This document shows positions 1 to 11,959 of a stretch of 64,000 bases of DNA, piece by piece. A model generated the notes under the pieces. It had not been told where the DNA came from, made no database searches, and saw nothing but the letters and a program-made list of their open reading frames with translations. Location: assembly GCA_025449115.1 (NCBI GenBank), contig JAHLKC010000034.1, positions 1 to 64,000 on the forward strand. Reading direction: 5' to 3'. Made by a program: the position numbers and the translations under genes. This DNA comes from Chytridium lagenaria (Eukaryota > Chytridiomycota > Chytridiomycetes > Chytridiales > Chytridiaceae). Positions within the stretch are counted from its first letter, which is position 1; each line of letters opens with the position of its first letter.

Positions 1-116
1 GAGAAGAACACATCAGCATCCGAAAACACAAAAATTAATGCCAATTTCGTCAAGAATGCGGACGTAGAACTATATAAAAAGCGCGAAAGGGTTAAAATAA
101 AGAATTCATTGTGAAA
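1..116. other. Non-coding window edge
   Basis: A/T-rich sequence downstream of the stop codon of the minus-strand gene that follows. It is presumably 3' untranslated or intergenic DNA. I see no gene here. Confidence 0.4.
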
Positions 117-987
117 TTAAAGCAGAGTAAAGTTCAATGATATTTCTGTTTTTCTGTGCATGGACGGGCTCCTACTCCCGACAATTTTTAATCGTGGTGC
201 GCCTGGGATGTCAATGATACTCACATAGTTTCTCAACTCCGTGATCCCAAAATACGTGACCAAATCAGCCGCCCCCGTCGTATATTTCGGCGTTGTAGTA
301 ATCTTTCTATCAAAATAAATGCCCATTGGCGTTTTCCACGCCTTCTCCACCCGTCCTCGATTCCCCCTTTTCACCAAAGAACCTCGCCTTGACGACCTGC
401 TCCCGAAACTCAAGCAACTTGAGCGCAACATCTTCATCCAAGGCCCATATGACAAGTCGATCAATGAGGTCTGGGGCGTTGAGGATTAAAGAGCAGACCA
501 TGTTACGGAGGTTTGGGAAAGTGCCGAGGTTGGCGGAGACAATAAAGACGGTTTGACGATGATCAAGACGTGATTTCCACCAACGACGTTCTTCGACGAT
601 GGTGGTGAATTCGGTGCGGTTGAAGAGTGGGGGTGGAGTCCAGGTTTTTTGTTGAGGTTTGCGAGAGTGGAGGGGAAGGTGACGAGAGGCATCGGTGAAA
701 GCTTTCGCGGATGAGGGTTGGAGAGGGGGTTCTGGAGATTTGATGGATGGAGAAGGAAGAATGCTGTGATGGTGAGGAAGGAGAGAAGGAGGATACGGGT
801 TGTCCTTTTTTTTAGAAGGGGAGTAGATTGCTGCTTTTGACGGGTGATAAAGGTGGAGAGGATGATGTGGGTAGGGAGATGCGCTTTGATTCAAGTTGTT
901 GGAGAAAAGAGGACCAAAGTGTCTCTTTAGTGGTGCTTGTTTTGACTATATGAAGCGCGTTCGAGTCGGTCTTCTTTAATGCAGACA
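117..987 (-). CDS. Type II membrane glycosyltransferase-like protein, reading frame broken
   Basis: An ATG at 987 opens a Ser/Thr-rich cytosolic segment of about 55 residues. After an A8 run near 810-817 the frame changes, and a basic-then-hydrophobic stretch (KKRTTRILLLSFLTITAFF) follows, as in a type II signal anchor. The lumenal part contains TVFIVSANLGTFPNLRNMVC and DRLVIWALDEDVALKLLEF. This pattern resembles the start of nucleotide-diphospho-sugar transferase domains (Pfam Nucleotid_trans, GT77-like). Past about 350 the frame changes again, to one ending at 117, and no catalytic DxD motif is visible. The gene is therefore truncated, frameshifted or mis-assembled. The family assignment is inference from one conserved block. 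Other Rossmann-type sugar transferases remain possible. Confidence 0.4.
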
Positions 988-2230
988 TGGTGGTATATTT
1001 CTTTCTTTAAGTCGTGAAAAAGAGGGTATCGGGAGAACTCCTATAATAACCCAGTCGCAGAATACCCTTTTTTTTGTGTTCAGTCAGCCGAGCGATGATG
1101 GGTGTTGGATGGGCGATGATGGATATGACGAATGACGCTTGATGGGTGATGGTGGTTTGACACAAGAAGTTGTCAGTAAGGTTGTCAGAATCTTAAACCA
1201 CAACAAAACAAAACCAACTTATTCCCAAACTGTGTATTTACAGGTGGAGATCCCTTTAGAGCCTCAGAAGACTCCAGTATTTCATTGTTTATTATGTAGT
1301 AGTTAAATACATAGTAATTAGTTAAACTCAAGGGATCTTTGGGACCTGCATCGGTCTTTGTAGGACGGTCTGGGAGGAGTGGGAAGGGCGCCTGCTGTCA
1401 AAAGTGCCGGGGGGGGGGGATGGGAAGATGATTAGAGATGATGACGAGGAGGAAGAGGAGGAGGAGGAAGTTAGGAGACGAACGAAAGGAGAAGACGGGG
1501 TTATCCGGAGTTTTGTTGTCGTTGTTGTTAAATGCCGATGGGATAGAGAAGGAGATACTACCGTTTTAGAAAGTCCAACACAGAAGCCACCTTTCCAAAT
1601 ACCTATGTTATCCAGCCCCTTCCCCTCAATCATTCCATCACATACTACCTCCACCACCAACACCACACCTCCATCACGGCCACCGACACTCTCACTCAAC
1701 GACCCCGCCTTAATTTCAACTCCTCCCTGAGTTTGTGTACAGGCAAGGGCTTATCTATGTTGCGTTAACGCATGAGCTTCACCTTATTTATATGGACTAC
1801 ACGTTTTTCAACCGTCTAAAGGTTTTGTACTTTCGTCAACATCTAACCAAGAAAAACCGCCGTGATCGCTTACTTGGCGTTCCACATTGGTTTTTTAGAT
1901 CCCATCATGTTGTCGAGTCCTCGCATAAAAACTAATCAAAACAAGCGAGGTGAATGGAGTGTAGAATATGTCTTCCGAGACATTTTTCCTTGCACCATAT
2001 TATCAAAATCGTCAGACATTCGATTATCTTGTTTACACAGATACGGAGAACCATATCTTTTATTCAATACGACCCCAATTAAAAAAGGGCCTTGGTGACC
2101 AAAAAAACAGGCCGATGTTTTCTAAAAAACTGAGATCAAACCAACTTAAAAACCATTGTAAATGCCAAGAAAAGGCGTCTAAAAACCAATCATTAGCCAT
2201 ATATCACCCAAACAAACGGGCACAAACCTT
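988..2230. other. Intergenic region, no supported gene
   Basis: About 1.2 kb between the start of the left gene and the 3' end of BCKDHB. It holds a GA/GGA-rich stretch at 1430-1480 that gives a Glu run on one strand and a Ser run on the other. Several short open frames overlap without motifs or splice support. A 9-G run sits at 1410-1418. I see no RNA gene. Confidence 0.4.
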
Positions 2231-3842
2231 TCAATACTTTAACGCCTTCTTCAAAGCATCCATGACCCTCACAGCGCTTGGAACGTAGAACTTCTCGAAG
2301 ACAAGAGGGAAAGGAACGTCCCAACCTGTGACCCTTTGAATGGGACTTTCGAGACGCAAGAAACAGCGTTCTTGAATGGTGGATGCGATCTCACCGCCAA
2401 AACCACCGGTGAGTGGTGCTTCGTGGGTGATTATGAGACGGCCGGTTTTGTTGACGGACTGAAATAAAATGATAATAAGGGGATAGAGAAGTGGGATGTT
2501 AGTTTTGCGTCATCAAGAAAGTGTATGGAAAATGACACCCAGAAGAGACGTGCGCAAAAATAAATAAAGAGAGATAAAAAAAGACGAGAGATTACCTTAA
2601 CAACCGCGTCCACGTCCCAAGGCAAAATAGTCCTCAAGTCAATCACCTCAACACTAACCCTGGCATTTCCTTCTCCAAAAGCTGCACCGCATCCTCCACA
2701 ACATAAACCTGACTCCCCCACGCCACAACCGTGACATCCGTTCCCTCCCTCAAAATCTCCGCCTTCCCCAACGGCAAAGTATAATCCTCAACAGGCACCT
2801 GCTCCACAGCTGCACGATAAAGAATCTTGGGCTCCATGAAAATAACTGGATTCTTGTCCCTCACACTCGCCAACAACAACCCCTTAGCTTGAATTGGGGA
2901 TCTCGGCACAACAACCTTGAGTCCAGGGGTGTGCGCGAAATAAGCTTCAGGGGACTGAGAGTGATAATGACCACCGTGTCCAACGGCCATGCAGGGCATG
3001 CGGATGGTGAGACCTGCATTGTTGAACTCGTTTCCGGAACGGTACCGATATTTTGCAGCTTCATTTACGATTTGATCAAACGCGGGGAAGACGTAGTCGG
3101 CGAATTGGATTTCAGCGATAGGAGTGTGACCGACGGCTGCCATGCCGATGGCGAAGCCGACCAAACCTTGTTCGGTGAGTGGGGTGTTGAACACGCGGTC
3201 TTTGCCTTTTACCGGGGGTTAGAAGAAAGAAAAGGCCATGACTCCCATACCAAACTTTTCTTCGAGACCCATGGTGCAGCGGAAGACACCACCGAAAGCA
3301 ACATCTTCGCCAAACACGACGGCTTTGTCGTCAGTGGCAAGGGCGGTGCCGAGGGCTTCGTTTACAGCCTGGAAAAGATTGACTTTTTTCGTTTCGGCTA
3401 TTTGAGCACAACGAGGAGTATATGAAATATCAGCAAACTATCGTCAATGCTTGAAAAGTTCACTCACATCCTTGAATATCCTTTAGCTCGGGGTTGGCCA
3501 GCGCAGCTTCCTTTGTCCTCTTGATAAACTTTGAGTTCCCGACGCCCGGATGGTAGCCCTCGGCAGGCGGAGGGCCAGCTGGTGCAGCCGAATATCTCCT
3601 CTACGCCGCAAAGAAAACAAAAACGCATGTTTGGTTTAGAACGCTTTCACCGGCTTTCCGGTTGTTGACCCGATCCGGCCAACGATCTAAAGACATTCTT
3701 GACTCACCTTAAGGACTTTCTGGACGGTAACGGTAGCGGATGATGTGGACGAGGAATATACGGTGCTAGAGGGAATGACGGATGTGAGGATGGAGCGCAG
3801 GGCAAGCGCCTTTGACGATCCCGACGACAATGAGGAAGGCAT
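2231..3842 (-). CDS. BCKDHB: Branched-chain 2-oxoacid dehydrogenase E1 component, beta subunit
   Basis: The E1-beta subunit of the mitochondrial complex that oxidatively decarboxylates the 2-oxo acids from Val, Leu and Ile, using thiamine diphosphate. The first exon (3842 to about 3710) begins [20 protein letters not shown], a Ser/Arg-rich, acid-poor start like a mitochondrial presequence. Later exons give [57 protein letters not shown] and [20 protein letters not shown]. They also give [39 protein letters not shown] and a C-terminal [13 protein letters not shown]. The [10 protein letters not shown] block and the FEKFYVP ending favour BCKDHB over pyruvate dehydrogenase beta. At least four introns have GTGAGT/GTATGG donors. 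The frame is lost near 2665, where CCC would have to be CCCC to join EKEMPG to [15 protein letters not shown]. That is probably a sequencing error. Confidence 0.92.
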
Positions 3843-3898
3843 GTTGGGAATTGTGCGAAAAAAAAGATTTTAAAGTTTGGGATGTTTTATTTACAAGG

Positions 3899-5319
3899 TT
3901 ATGTGTTAGAGTCGAGCTTGAAGTAACTCTGAAGGTGCCATCCGTCCTTTGACCGCGATTGCAGGTACGTTGGTTTCTTGCTCCCAGATCCTGTCTTCTT
4001 CTTGGTTTTGGGTACTATGGAGTAATTGGGTGAGATAGAGGTTGAGCAGAATTGATGTTTACCTTTGATAGGTCGCGCCCCGACCGTGATGGATGGGTTG
4101 GGAGTGACGCCCTCTGATGAACCCCCGCTAGAATCCGTCTTCACCGAGAGCGCAGGACTATACGATCGATTTGACTGGGTCGCGCTTCCCTGCATCATCC
4201 CACCTTGCATCCCGGCACCGTCCCGCTCGATGGCGAAGTTCCAGAAAGCCCCGCGATGGTGATGGAGATATTTGTTCCAATCAGCGGATCCCTTCCAGCG
4301 GCTTGCTCGAGACGTTGGATGGATTTGATGGCTTCGGCTTCAGGGAGGATTTTGAGGGTGAGGGATTTGACTTGCTCGGCTAGTGAGTCGACGGCGTTGG
4401 CGGTGATATGGGCTTTAGCGATGAGTAGTGATGTGCCGTCACCCTTGATTTGAGAACCAAGGGGTTCGGGCTTTTGGGAAGCGTTTGAAAAAGCATGAAC
4501 GTGAGAAACGTCAAATGTTGGCGTTTGCGAAAACCAGGGATAACTGCTTAAACCCAGACTTACCGATATGCTGGATTGAAAAGTGGTGATGCCATTAGGC
4601 TCGAGATGTTGAGATCGAGGGTGTTGAAGAGTGGGCTTCCTTGTGTACTGCCATCGACAGAGATCATTCCAGTCAAGCTGCGGTCATAAGAAACCTCGGA
4701 AATGGGTACAGAGCTGGGAGACAGCATGTCCGAAATTGATGAATTGAAGGGGCTCCAGGAGGAGCGAGGGAGAGAGAGCGGCATTTTCCATAAAAGTTCC
4801 AGCGGACGTGAGCTGGTGGTGAAAAAGCAAAAGATTATTTAGATGGTTATATTAAAGCAGGGAAATATGATGGCTTGGATAAAGCCATGGAATTAACGGA
4901 TGGAGCAAGCGATAATGCAGAAGGAAGGCGCAAAAAGTCATACCTGAAAGCTGGAAGACTTCACGATTTTCAGACCGGTATCAGGAAAGTTCTGGCAGAC
5001 CTTTGATGCTACCAAGACCTGGTTGGTATCATGACAAAAAAACGGCACAGTAGAGTCCTCCCGAATGTAAATTGAACATTCCCGATCCGGCAACTCCCAG
5101 CATGATCTGGAGGTAAAGAAGGAGCAAGGATTCGAATGAGATGATGTCGGGGTTGAAAGTAATGTCAGTGAGCTCGCGGATCTCTCCTGTGAGGTCTTGA
5201 TCCAACGATGGGGACATGGAGAGAACCGAGCCAGGTGGACATGTTGGGGAGGTTGAGATGAGGGTTCCTAGACTTAATGTTGATGGTGCGGCAAAAGTGG
5301 CCTTATTGGAATTTGACAT
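3899..5319 (-). CDS. Unrecognised protein, several exons
   Basis: Function not recognised. The ATG at 5319 opens MSNSNKATFAAPSTLSLGTL, followed by an acidic/hydrophobic block (ITFNPDIISFESLLLLYLQI) and GVAGSGMFNLHSGGLYCAVF. An intron at about 4935-4825 separates this from a helix-rich block (LLLEPLQFINFGHAVSQLC). A later exon encodes IAKAHITANAVDSLAEQVKS and PEAEAIKSIQRLEQAAG, which look helical or coiled. The C-terminal 100 residues are Ser/Gly/Lys-rich (KTKKKTGSGSKKP) and end at 3899. Frames are disturbed at an A7 run (5036-5042) and again near 4690 and 4280, so exon limits are uncertain. The start is divergent from the GOS1 gene about 100 bp away, so the two may share a promoter. Confidence 0.55.
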
Positions 5320-5421
5320 CCTGACCCCGTGATCCAGTCTGCTTGATGGATGAGAGGAAGCGTCGTCGTCGTGAGGTCAAGTGTGGGTTCAAGTCCAACA
5401 AAATTTTGAACAGTCCTAAAG

Positions 5422-6843
5422 ATGCTCTCATCATCTTCAGCACCTCGCTACTCCACGCTCTCCCAACAACCCAACCATCCCTCACCTTCACCACCTACGC
5501 TTCTCGACGCTTCCTCCTCCTCATCTGCCGGCTACCTCCACACCTTTCCACCCCAACAACCTCAATCCTGGGAATCTCTGAGACGACAAGCTAGACAGCT
5601 CGAGAACGACGTTGAGTCAAAACTCGTTAACTTTGCACGGCTTGGGAGTGCTCTTGCGGGAAATGGATCTGGATCATCGGGAATGGCGAATACGTCGGTG
5701 GCTGCGGGGAACTGGGCGTCAGCGGTTGGACTACAGAGGGAAATTGAGGAGCTTTTAAGGAAGGTGAGTAATGAAAAGGGATTCTTCCTTTTACATTTAC
5801 AAAACTACATGGAATGGGTAGATGAGTTCTGAATCTCTAATGCGCTTTTGTAACTATTTTTGCAAAATGTCAATATCTTCTTTTGAAGCTTACTGAAGTG
5901 GTTGACGGGATGGCGTCATGTTTGGATGGCCCGAATTCATCTCCTTCCAATCCTCCTATGATGCACACTCTGCAACGGCATCGGGATATTTTATACGACT
6001 TCTCGAAAGAGTTTAAGAAAACAAAGGTAATGTGTTCATGTATCGTCGTATCTTGTATTTAAATAAGTTTCGTGTTTTGCTGGTATGAATCTTGCTGATC
6101 CTTTGGCATAATACTGTCCTTTTGTTCTTCTTAGGCCAACATCGCTGCCGCAAAAGACCACTCTGAGCTTTTAGGATCGATTCGGGATGATATCAGGTTT
6201 GTGATGCTGCAATTGTTATCTTCAAGTTCTAATACGTATTGCTTTTAACCTTAAACCTTGCGTTTCTGGGACCCTGTCCATGTATACTTTTGTCTCACAC
6301 TGTTTCCTGCTTCTTATTTTCTCTCTCCACAGTTCCTACAGACCTAATAACACGGAAGATCTTTTACTGAACGAACGGTCTAAAATTGACGGCTCGCATA
6401 AACTCGCCGACATTGTCCTCGAGTAAGTCAAACTCTCACATTCATCATTTACTTTGTAACAATTAATTCAATCATATGTTGCACTTCGTTGAGGCTACGT
6501 TTCTACTTGTTCAACACTAACTATAATTGAATGTAGGCAAGCATATGAAACTCGAGATGCTCTAAACTTGCAAGGCAGGATGCTTTCCGGAACTCGCGGA
6601 CGGGTCGCAGCAGCTTTATGTATGTTACAGTATTCTTCCGTTTTCAAAGCCGCGTTATCTAATCTTGCTATTTGATACTATAAGCCAAATTCCCTGCAAT
6701 CAACAACCTCTTTACCAAGATCAACACTAAAAAGCGAAAGGATACCCCTCATCTTGGCTGGCGTCATCAGCACCTGTATTTGTCTTTTGCTGTGGTTTGT
6801 TTTTCGGATGATGGCGGAGGGCCTCTTTGTATTATTTTTGTGA
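5422..6843 (+). CDS. GOS1: Golgi SNARE Gos1 / GOSR1 (Qb-SNARE)
   Basis: A Golgi v-/t-SNARE that acts in ER-Golgi and intra-Golgi membrane fusion. Exon 1 carries a Ser/Pro-rich start, then SWESLRRQARQLENDVESKL, the family's N-terminal Habc helix. Exons 2 to 5 (from about 5888, 6135, 6332 and 6538) encode MMHTLQRHRDILYDFSKEFK, NIAAAKDHSELLGSIRDDI, LLLNERSKIDGSHKLADIVL and QAYETRDALNLQGRMLSGTR. The last exon gives FPAINNLFTKINTKKRKDT, then a single C-terminal membrane anchor (LILAGVISTCICLLLWFVF). This order and size match Gos1/GOSR1. The anchor is in frame only if the CCCC run at 6745-6748 is CCC. Introns are short with GTAAGT-like donors. The ATG at 5422 is chosen because an upstream ATG (5343) leads into another frame. 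Confidence 0.9.
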
Positions 6844-7151
6844 TCTGAATCAAGATTTCTTATTTATATTTGATGTTTTACCTCTTTATGAAGTTTCGGT
6901 CGGCATAGATTAATGTGAAGAGAGAAGGGTAGTGCTCAAGCAGAGTAGGAGCTGCGCTGTCATAAGCTACCGAGCGCGGGTCTGAGAGCACGAATGGGCA
7001 ATTACAAATCAATGAAGATGCTTCCAAGTGTTCTTTAAATGCAACACCTGTCCTTTCAATGACCATACTCATCTATAATATAATTATATTCATCGATATT
7101 TACATTTTCTTTCTATTTCACCCTCATCACCCACATTAAAGTACACGCCCT
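6844..7151. other. Convergent intergenic spacer
   Basis: About 300 bp between the 3' ends of GOS1 (+) and the SET-like gene (-). It is A/T-rich around 7075-7125 and presumably holds both 3' untranslated regions. I see no gene. Confidence 0.4.
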
Positions 7152-10100
7152 TCACGCCGTCCCCTTATCCATCAACCCCCTCCACCTCTCCACAGCCTTC
7201 TCAGACCCCCTCCCAAACACCTTCCAAAACAGTACTCTACCCACCGCAACCATCGGTTTGGCATCCTCGTAGCTCATGTCAGCCGCAATAATGTCCCAGG
7301 CCTGCGGCGGTAAGTCAGGGTACATGTCGCGCGCTCGGTCAAGGTATGAGGGGACTAGATTAGGAATTGGGATTTAGAAGGAAGAAGAAAGGCGCGGAAG
7401 ACTGACGCTGGAAAGGATTAGCTCGTGGGGTGGAAGGTTCGTTCAATTCGATGTCCTGGAAAGCAGATAAAACATTTCAAAAATAGGACATTTGAGAAAA
7501 AAGAATAGGGATACATAGATAGAAAGTCATACTGTACTCACTTTTAAATCCTCCTCGCCCACAAAAGAACCCTCCTCAAACATATCCACCTTTTCTAAAA
7601 AGGCTCTCACTCTTCCTCTCAACCTCTTATCCATCTCCAGTCTCGTCTCGCCGTCTACACGCTGCTCAAATATCGCAAACATTATAAACTGAATCTGTTC
7701 CATTAGAGTCAATCTCGCGGCATCAGAAAAGAATAACGCCGTGGCTCGATGGAATAATTCAAACGTGCTCCTACGGAAAAGGAAAAGAAAAAAGAAAGCA
7801 TCAGCAAAAAGAAAACATATAATATTATACCTGACGACCATAGCCCATCGATAAAAGAACATGAGATCACTGGTGCGAACGAGATCTGGTGTGATGGCTG
7901 CGTCCCAATTTTGGAATATGACTACAAGTAAAATTAAGGTCCAAGATAATGTCGGAAATCAACGCACCATCAACTCCGAAATCCCTATCGACAATAAGAG
8001 CGTGCGCAATTTTGTGAAGATCTGGTAACCTACACCAGATAATCAAATTTTAGAGATGGCTTTTAAGATAGGAAATATAAAGAAGCAATCTATAATATCA
8101 AAAACTAAAATACCTCCTCCCAAAAGCCGATCCTAATCCCCCACAAATCTCCTTCACCCTCGCAAGAGTATCCAACTCCCCGCACTTTAAAAACTGCACA
8201 AACACCACCAACACTGCACACTCCAATATCCCACCGTTTCCCAGTCGACTCCATCTTCCAACATGTCCAGCATCATAAATTTTCCCACTGTGCGCTTTAA
8301 CCGCTCTCAAAAACTCCATATACTTCCGATCAAAATCTTTCGGAATGCTAGTCGTCACCGTTCCGCCAGGAAGTGGCTCACCAATGGCTTCAAGGAAATA
8401 TCGGGAAACCGCGTCGGTGAAAGTAATGACTTGGCCTTGGGCCTCGAAGCGAAGAATTTCACGGACCGGTGACGGTGGATCAAAGTAGTCGGAATAGTAT
8501 GGTATGGTTGTTTTGGTGTTTTCTTTCGGGAAGTCGGCAACATCAGCATTGGTGGGGTGCGGAGGAGTGTGTGGAATGACAGGCAGTATCGATTCGGTTG
8601 GTAACATCGCAGAAGCGATAGCATGAACTATGTCATCTTGTTGCGTTCGCTCTGGTGGAATGCCTTTAGACCCAATTTCCTCTGAGGGAATTTTAGCAGT
8701 AGCATTAAACACCGGACTCGATTTCTTCCCTAAATCGCGCTCAGGGGGCAAGTCATTCGACTGCAATCCCATCAAGGGTATTGGAGCCTTAGCATTTTCA
8801 ACTGCACTCTGTTTCCTCGCTAACGGCACCTCTCGCTCAGGTGCCAAGTCGTTTAACTTGACCAATCCCGATGGTATATGAGAATTAGCGTCATCAGGCC
8901 GACTCCGTTTCTTCTCTAAAGGCACTTCCTGCTTAAGTGGTAAATCGTTTGACTTGATTGACTTCGAAAGCACTTGAGCAGTTGCATTAACAACACCACT
9001 CTGTTTCTTTCCTAAAGGCAATTCCCGTGTAGACGGTAAGCCGTTTGACCCCAATGTCTCCACTGGTATTTGAGCAGTTGCATTAACAACACCACTCTGT
9101 TTCTTTCCTAAAGGCAATTCCCGTGTAGACGGTAAGCCGTTTGACCCAATGTCTCCACTGGTATTTGAGCTGAAGCATTACAACACCACTCTGTTTCTTT
9201 CCTAAAGGCAATTCCCGTGTAGACGGTAAGCCGTTTGACCCAATGTCTCCACTGGTATTTGAGCTGAAGCATTAACAACACCACTCTGTTTCTTTCCTAA
9301 AGGCAATTCCCGTGTAGACGGTAATCCGTTTGACCCCAATGTCTCCACTGGTATTTGAGCTGAAGCATTAACAACACCACTTTGTTTCTTTCCTAACGGC
9401 AATTCGCGTGTAGACGGTAAGCCGTTTGACCCCAATTCTCCACTGACATTTGGGCTGAAGCATTAACGACCCCACTCTGTTTCTTTCCTAACGGCAATTC
9501 CGTGTAACGGTACGCCGTTGACCCAATGCCTCCACTGGTATTTGAGCTGAAGCATCAATACCCCACCGGTTTCTTTCCTAAAGGCATTTCCGGTATAGGT
9601 GGAAAGCCCTTTGACACCAATTTCTCCACTGACATTTGGGCTGAAGCATTAACAACCCCGCTCTCTTTCTTTCCTAACGGCACTTCAGCTACGCTAGCCG
9701 TCCTGACTCCCTCCGAGGGTATTCGAGCCCTTTTAAACCCACTCTGGTTCTTCTCAGACAGCACTTCGCGCTCAGGTGCTAAATTCTCCGACTTTAATAT
9801 CTCCAAAGGTAGTTGATCAGTAGCATCGACAAGCCGACTCTGCTTCTTCACTAAACGCTCCTCATGCTCCTCCACCTTCTCCTCTCAACAACCAAACTCC
9901 GTCGCCTCTTTCGCGGATTCGGTACCTCGTCAAACGCGTCCTCCGGTTCACACGAAGAACTTGTACCTATCAATATCTCAACATCATCCAAATCCGGTCC
10001 TAAATCCTCATTCCCAATTCTATCTTTCACAACCCCTTCAAACGCCTCCACAAACTTAAATATCGTATCGATTCTTCCAGTCTCATCATCCCCCTTCCCC

Positions 10101-11908
10101 ATCGCGCCTTTCCCACCCTTCGCAACCCTACCCACAACCTTCTCAATCCCATCTAACCCGTAAAACCCATTAATCTCTGTCTCGCACTGCACGTACCCCT
10201 CCAGCAACCTAACGCCATCACGACACAGACCATTCGCATGGCCCTCTCTTTTCTGCAGAGCTAAGTTCCCGAAACCATCAACCACCGCCTTGGCAGCCGC
10301 AACGACCTCCTCCATGCCTTCACTAAACCCATCCAGGACTTTATGACATAGCGACATGGCGCTTCTTAATCCATCGGGGATTTTCGAGTTGAACGCGGGA
10401 GAAGTAGACTCGTGGAGTTTTGAGAGCATGTCAGAGATGATGATATGATCTTTAAGCTCTTCTCTAAATTACGGGGTTACGGAACAACCAAAAAAACGGC
10501 AATAAATCAAACGCTCACCTCATCAAGAGATTATCGACTGGGGCTCTCAATAACTCCTCGCCGGCGTTGATGGGGCGGGTGGTGATCAGGAAGCAATGCG
10601 GCCTGCAAGAAAAAAAAAATGAGTCAGACGGGTCACGTATTAAAGGACGACCGAGAAACATACCAGCCCATGAACTGCACAATGACAAGTTCAACATTCA
10701 CAAGATGATCTGGCCGATATCCCATAAACCTCCCATTCTTTTGCGAAACGGCTTCATGACTATCCCTAATCTTCCACATTGAATTAAAAAACAAAAATCA
10801 GGCGGGAACGCATGCGGAAATAATTCAGAATACCTTTGTGACCCATTTCATAAAACCCTTGACATACACCACCGTTCACAATAAGTTCGCTATTTAAAAA
10901 CCCATTGGTATCATCAAACGCGTCATGTTTGGCGTAAGGCGTCAAGTCGAGAAACGCCTTCTTCATCCGGGACCTTTTCGATTCCTAGCTCAACGTTCTA
11001 AAAAAAGAAAAGGGAGGTAAACAAGTGGGCAAGGGATGAAGAAAAGTTTAACCTTTTTCTCTGTTTCATAACGGTTTATGATGGTGACGCCTCTGCCGAC
11101 TTGTTCTAGATGAAATTCGACGAGGCCTTCGTACATACCAATCACTTGAAACTAGACAGGGTGTTAAAGGGTGAGCATGACGACACGAGAGGACACCAAT
11201 CTAATGATACCTCTGGAATATCTTCAAATTGCTTGAACCTATTAGGAGGGGGAAAAAAATAGTCAGCAACGTCAAAGAAAAAATCCAACAAACTCACCAT
11301 CACAATCCCCCCCTCAACCTCCACCCTTCTGTACATTCCGTGAACTCATAAACATCATAATCCTTAAACAACATTCTTCCAATTATCAACGTCATCCCAT
11401 TTATTTTGCCCATCCCCATAAATATGAAATCCCATAGACTACAAAAGGTGATGAGCCGTGGGAACTCCCAACATACACCCACTCACCTCCGTCAACGCAT
11501 CCCACCCATCCAACATTAAAACCCCTTCCGGCACGTCCGGATGCACAACATTAACCTTCGCCTTCACTCTCCTCCCCGCCCAACCCTTATTCGTGATATT
11601 CCATAACCGTGTCCGTTCCCCGATATTCGCAAACCCAGCAGTCCGGGATGTCAACCAATTATTCTAAAACCCATCAAGATTGTTGAAGAGGGGAGAGAGG
11701 CTTACCATTGCATCCTCGCAGGCGTAACGCGCGAGAAGGGAAAGCCAGGGTCGTTGTTGACCGTCTTTGTTGGTGGAAGGGGTTGAGAGGGATCGTTCAT
11801 GGGCTTGAAAGATATGGGAGAAGTTGAGGGAATTGGGACCTCGAGGCCGAGAACGACGGTTTGTGGATGCATCTGGTATCTTGTTTGTATGCATATGCAG
11901 GGTGATGT
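7152..11908 (-). CDS. Large SET-like domain protein with 32-residue tandem repeats
   Basis: Exons join in frame across the region. N-terminal exons give TRLWNITNKGWAGRRVKAKV, VHPDVPEGVLMLDGWDALTE, RFKQFEDIPE, IGMYEGLVEFHLEQVGRGVT and TINRYE-type segments. The next exons give NSELIVNGGVYVKGFMKWVT, IRDSHEAVSQKNGRFMGYRP, VELVIVQFMG and WPHCFLITTRPINAGEELL. The last part resembles the end of a SET domain (GWPHxF...I..GEELL), but I do not see a canonical NHxCxPN motif. SET-like is therefore inference. The next exon (10462 to about 9850) is helical, then acidic, then basic (NPRKRRRSLVVERRRW, a possible nuclear signal). It leads into about twelve 32-residue repeats and a helical C-terminal region (FDRKYMEFLRAVKAHSGKI; FFYRWAMVVR; AWDIIAADMSYEDAKPMVAV). 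The stop is at 7152-7154. Frame slips lie near 11350, 10950 and in the repeats. The start is uncertain; an ATG near 11900 is used. Confidence 0.55.
8660..9850 (-). repeat. 96-bp (32-residue) coding tandem repeat array
   Basis: About twelve units. The cleanest unit reads PLGKKQSGVVNASAQIPVET followed by LGSNGLPSTREL. The repeated landmark actctg(t)ttc lies at 8998, 9094, 9188, 9283, 9379 and 9474, so spacings are 96, 94, 95, 96 and 95 bp. Outer units are diverged (for example REVLSEKNQSGF) and central units are near-identical, as expected for recent central amplification. Several central units differ by single bases in C or A runs, which breaks the frame. Confidence 0.9.
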
Positions 11909-11959
11909 GATCCAGGTGAGGATGGATGGACTGGAGGGTTTCGATGGACGGATGGCAAC

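Noticed and set aside
1328..1730. Overlapping Glu-rich (+) and Ser-rich (-) open frames
   Set aside because: Both come from one GA/GGA-rich tract; neither has motifs, splice partners or a sensible start.
2889..3425. Plus-strand open frame of 178 codons
   Set aside because: It lies antisense to conserved BCKDHB exons and has no motif of its own.
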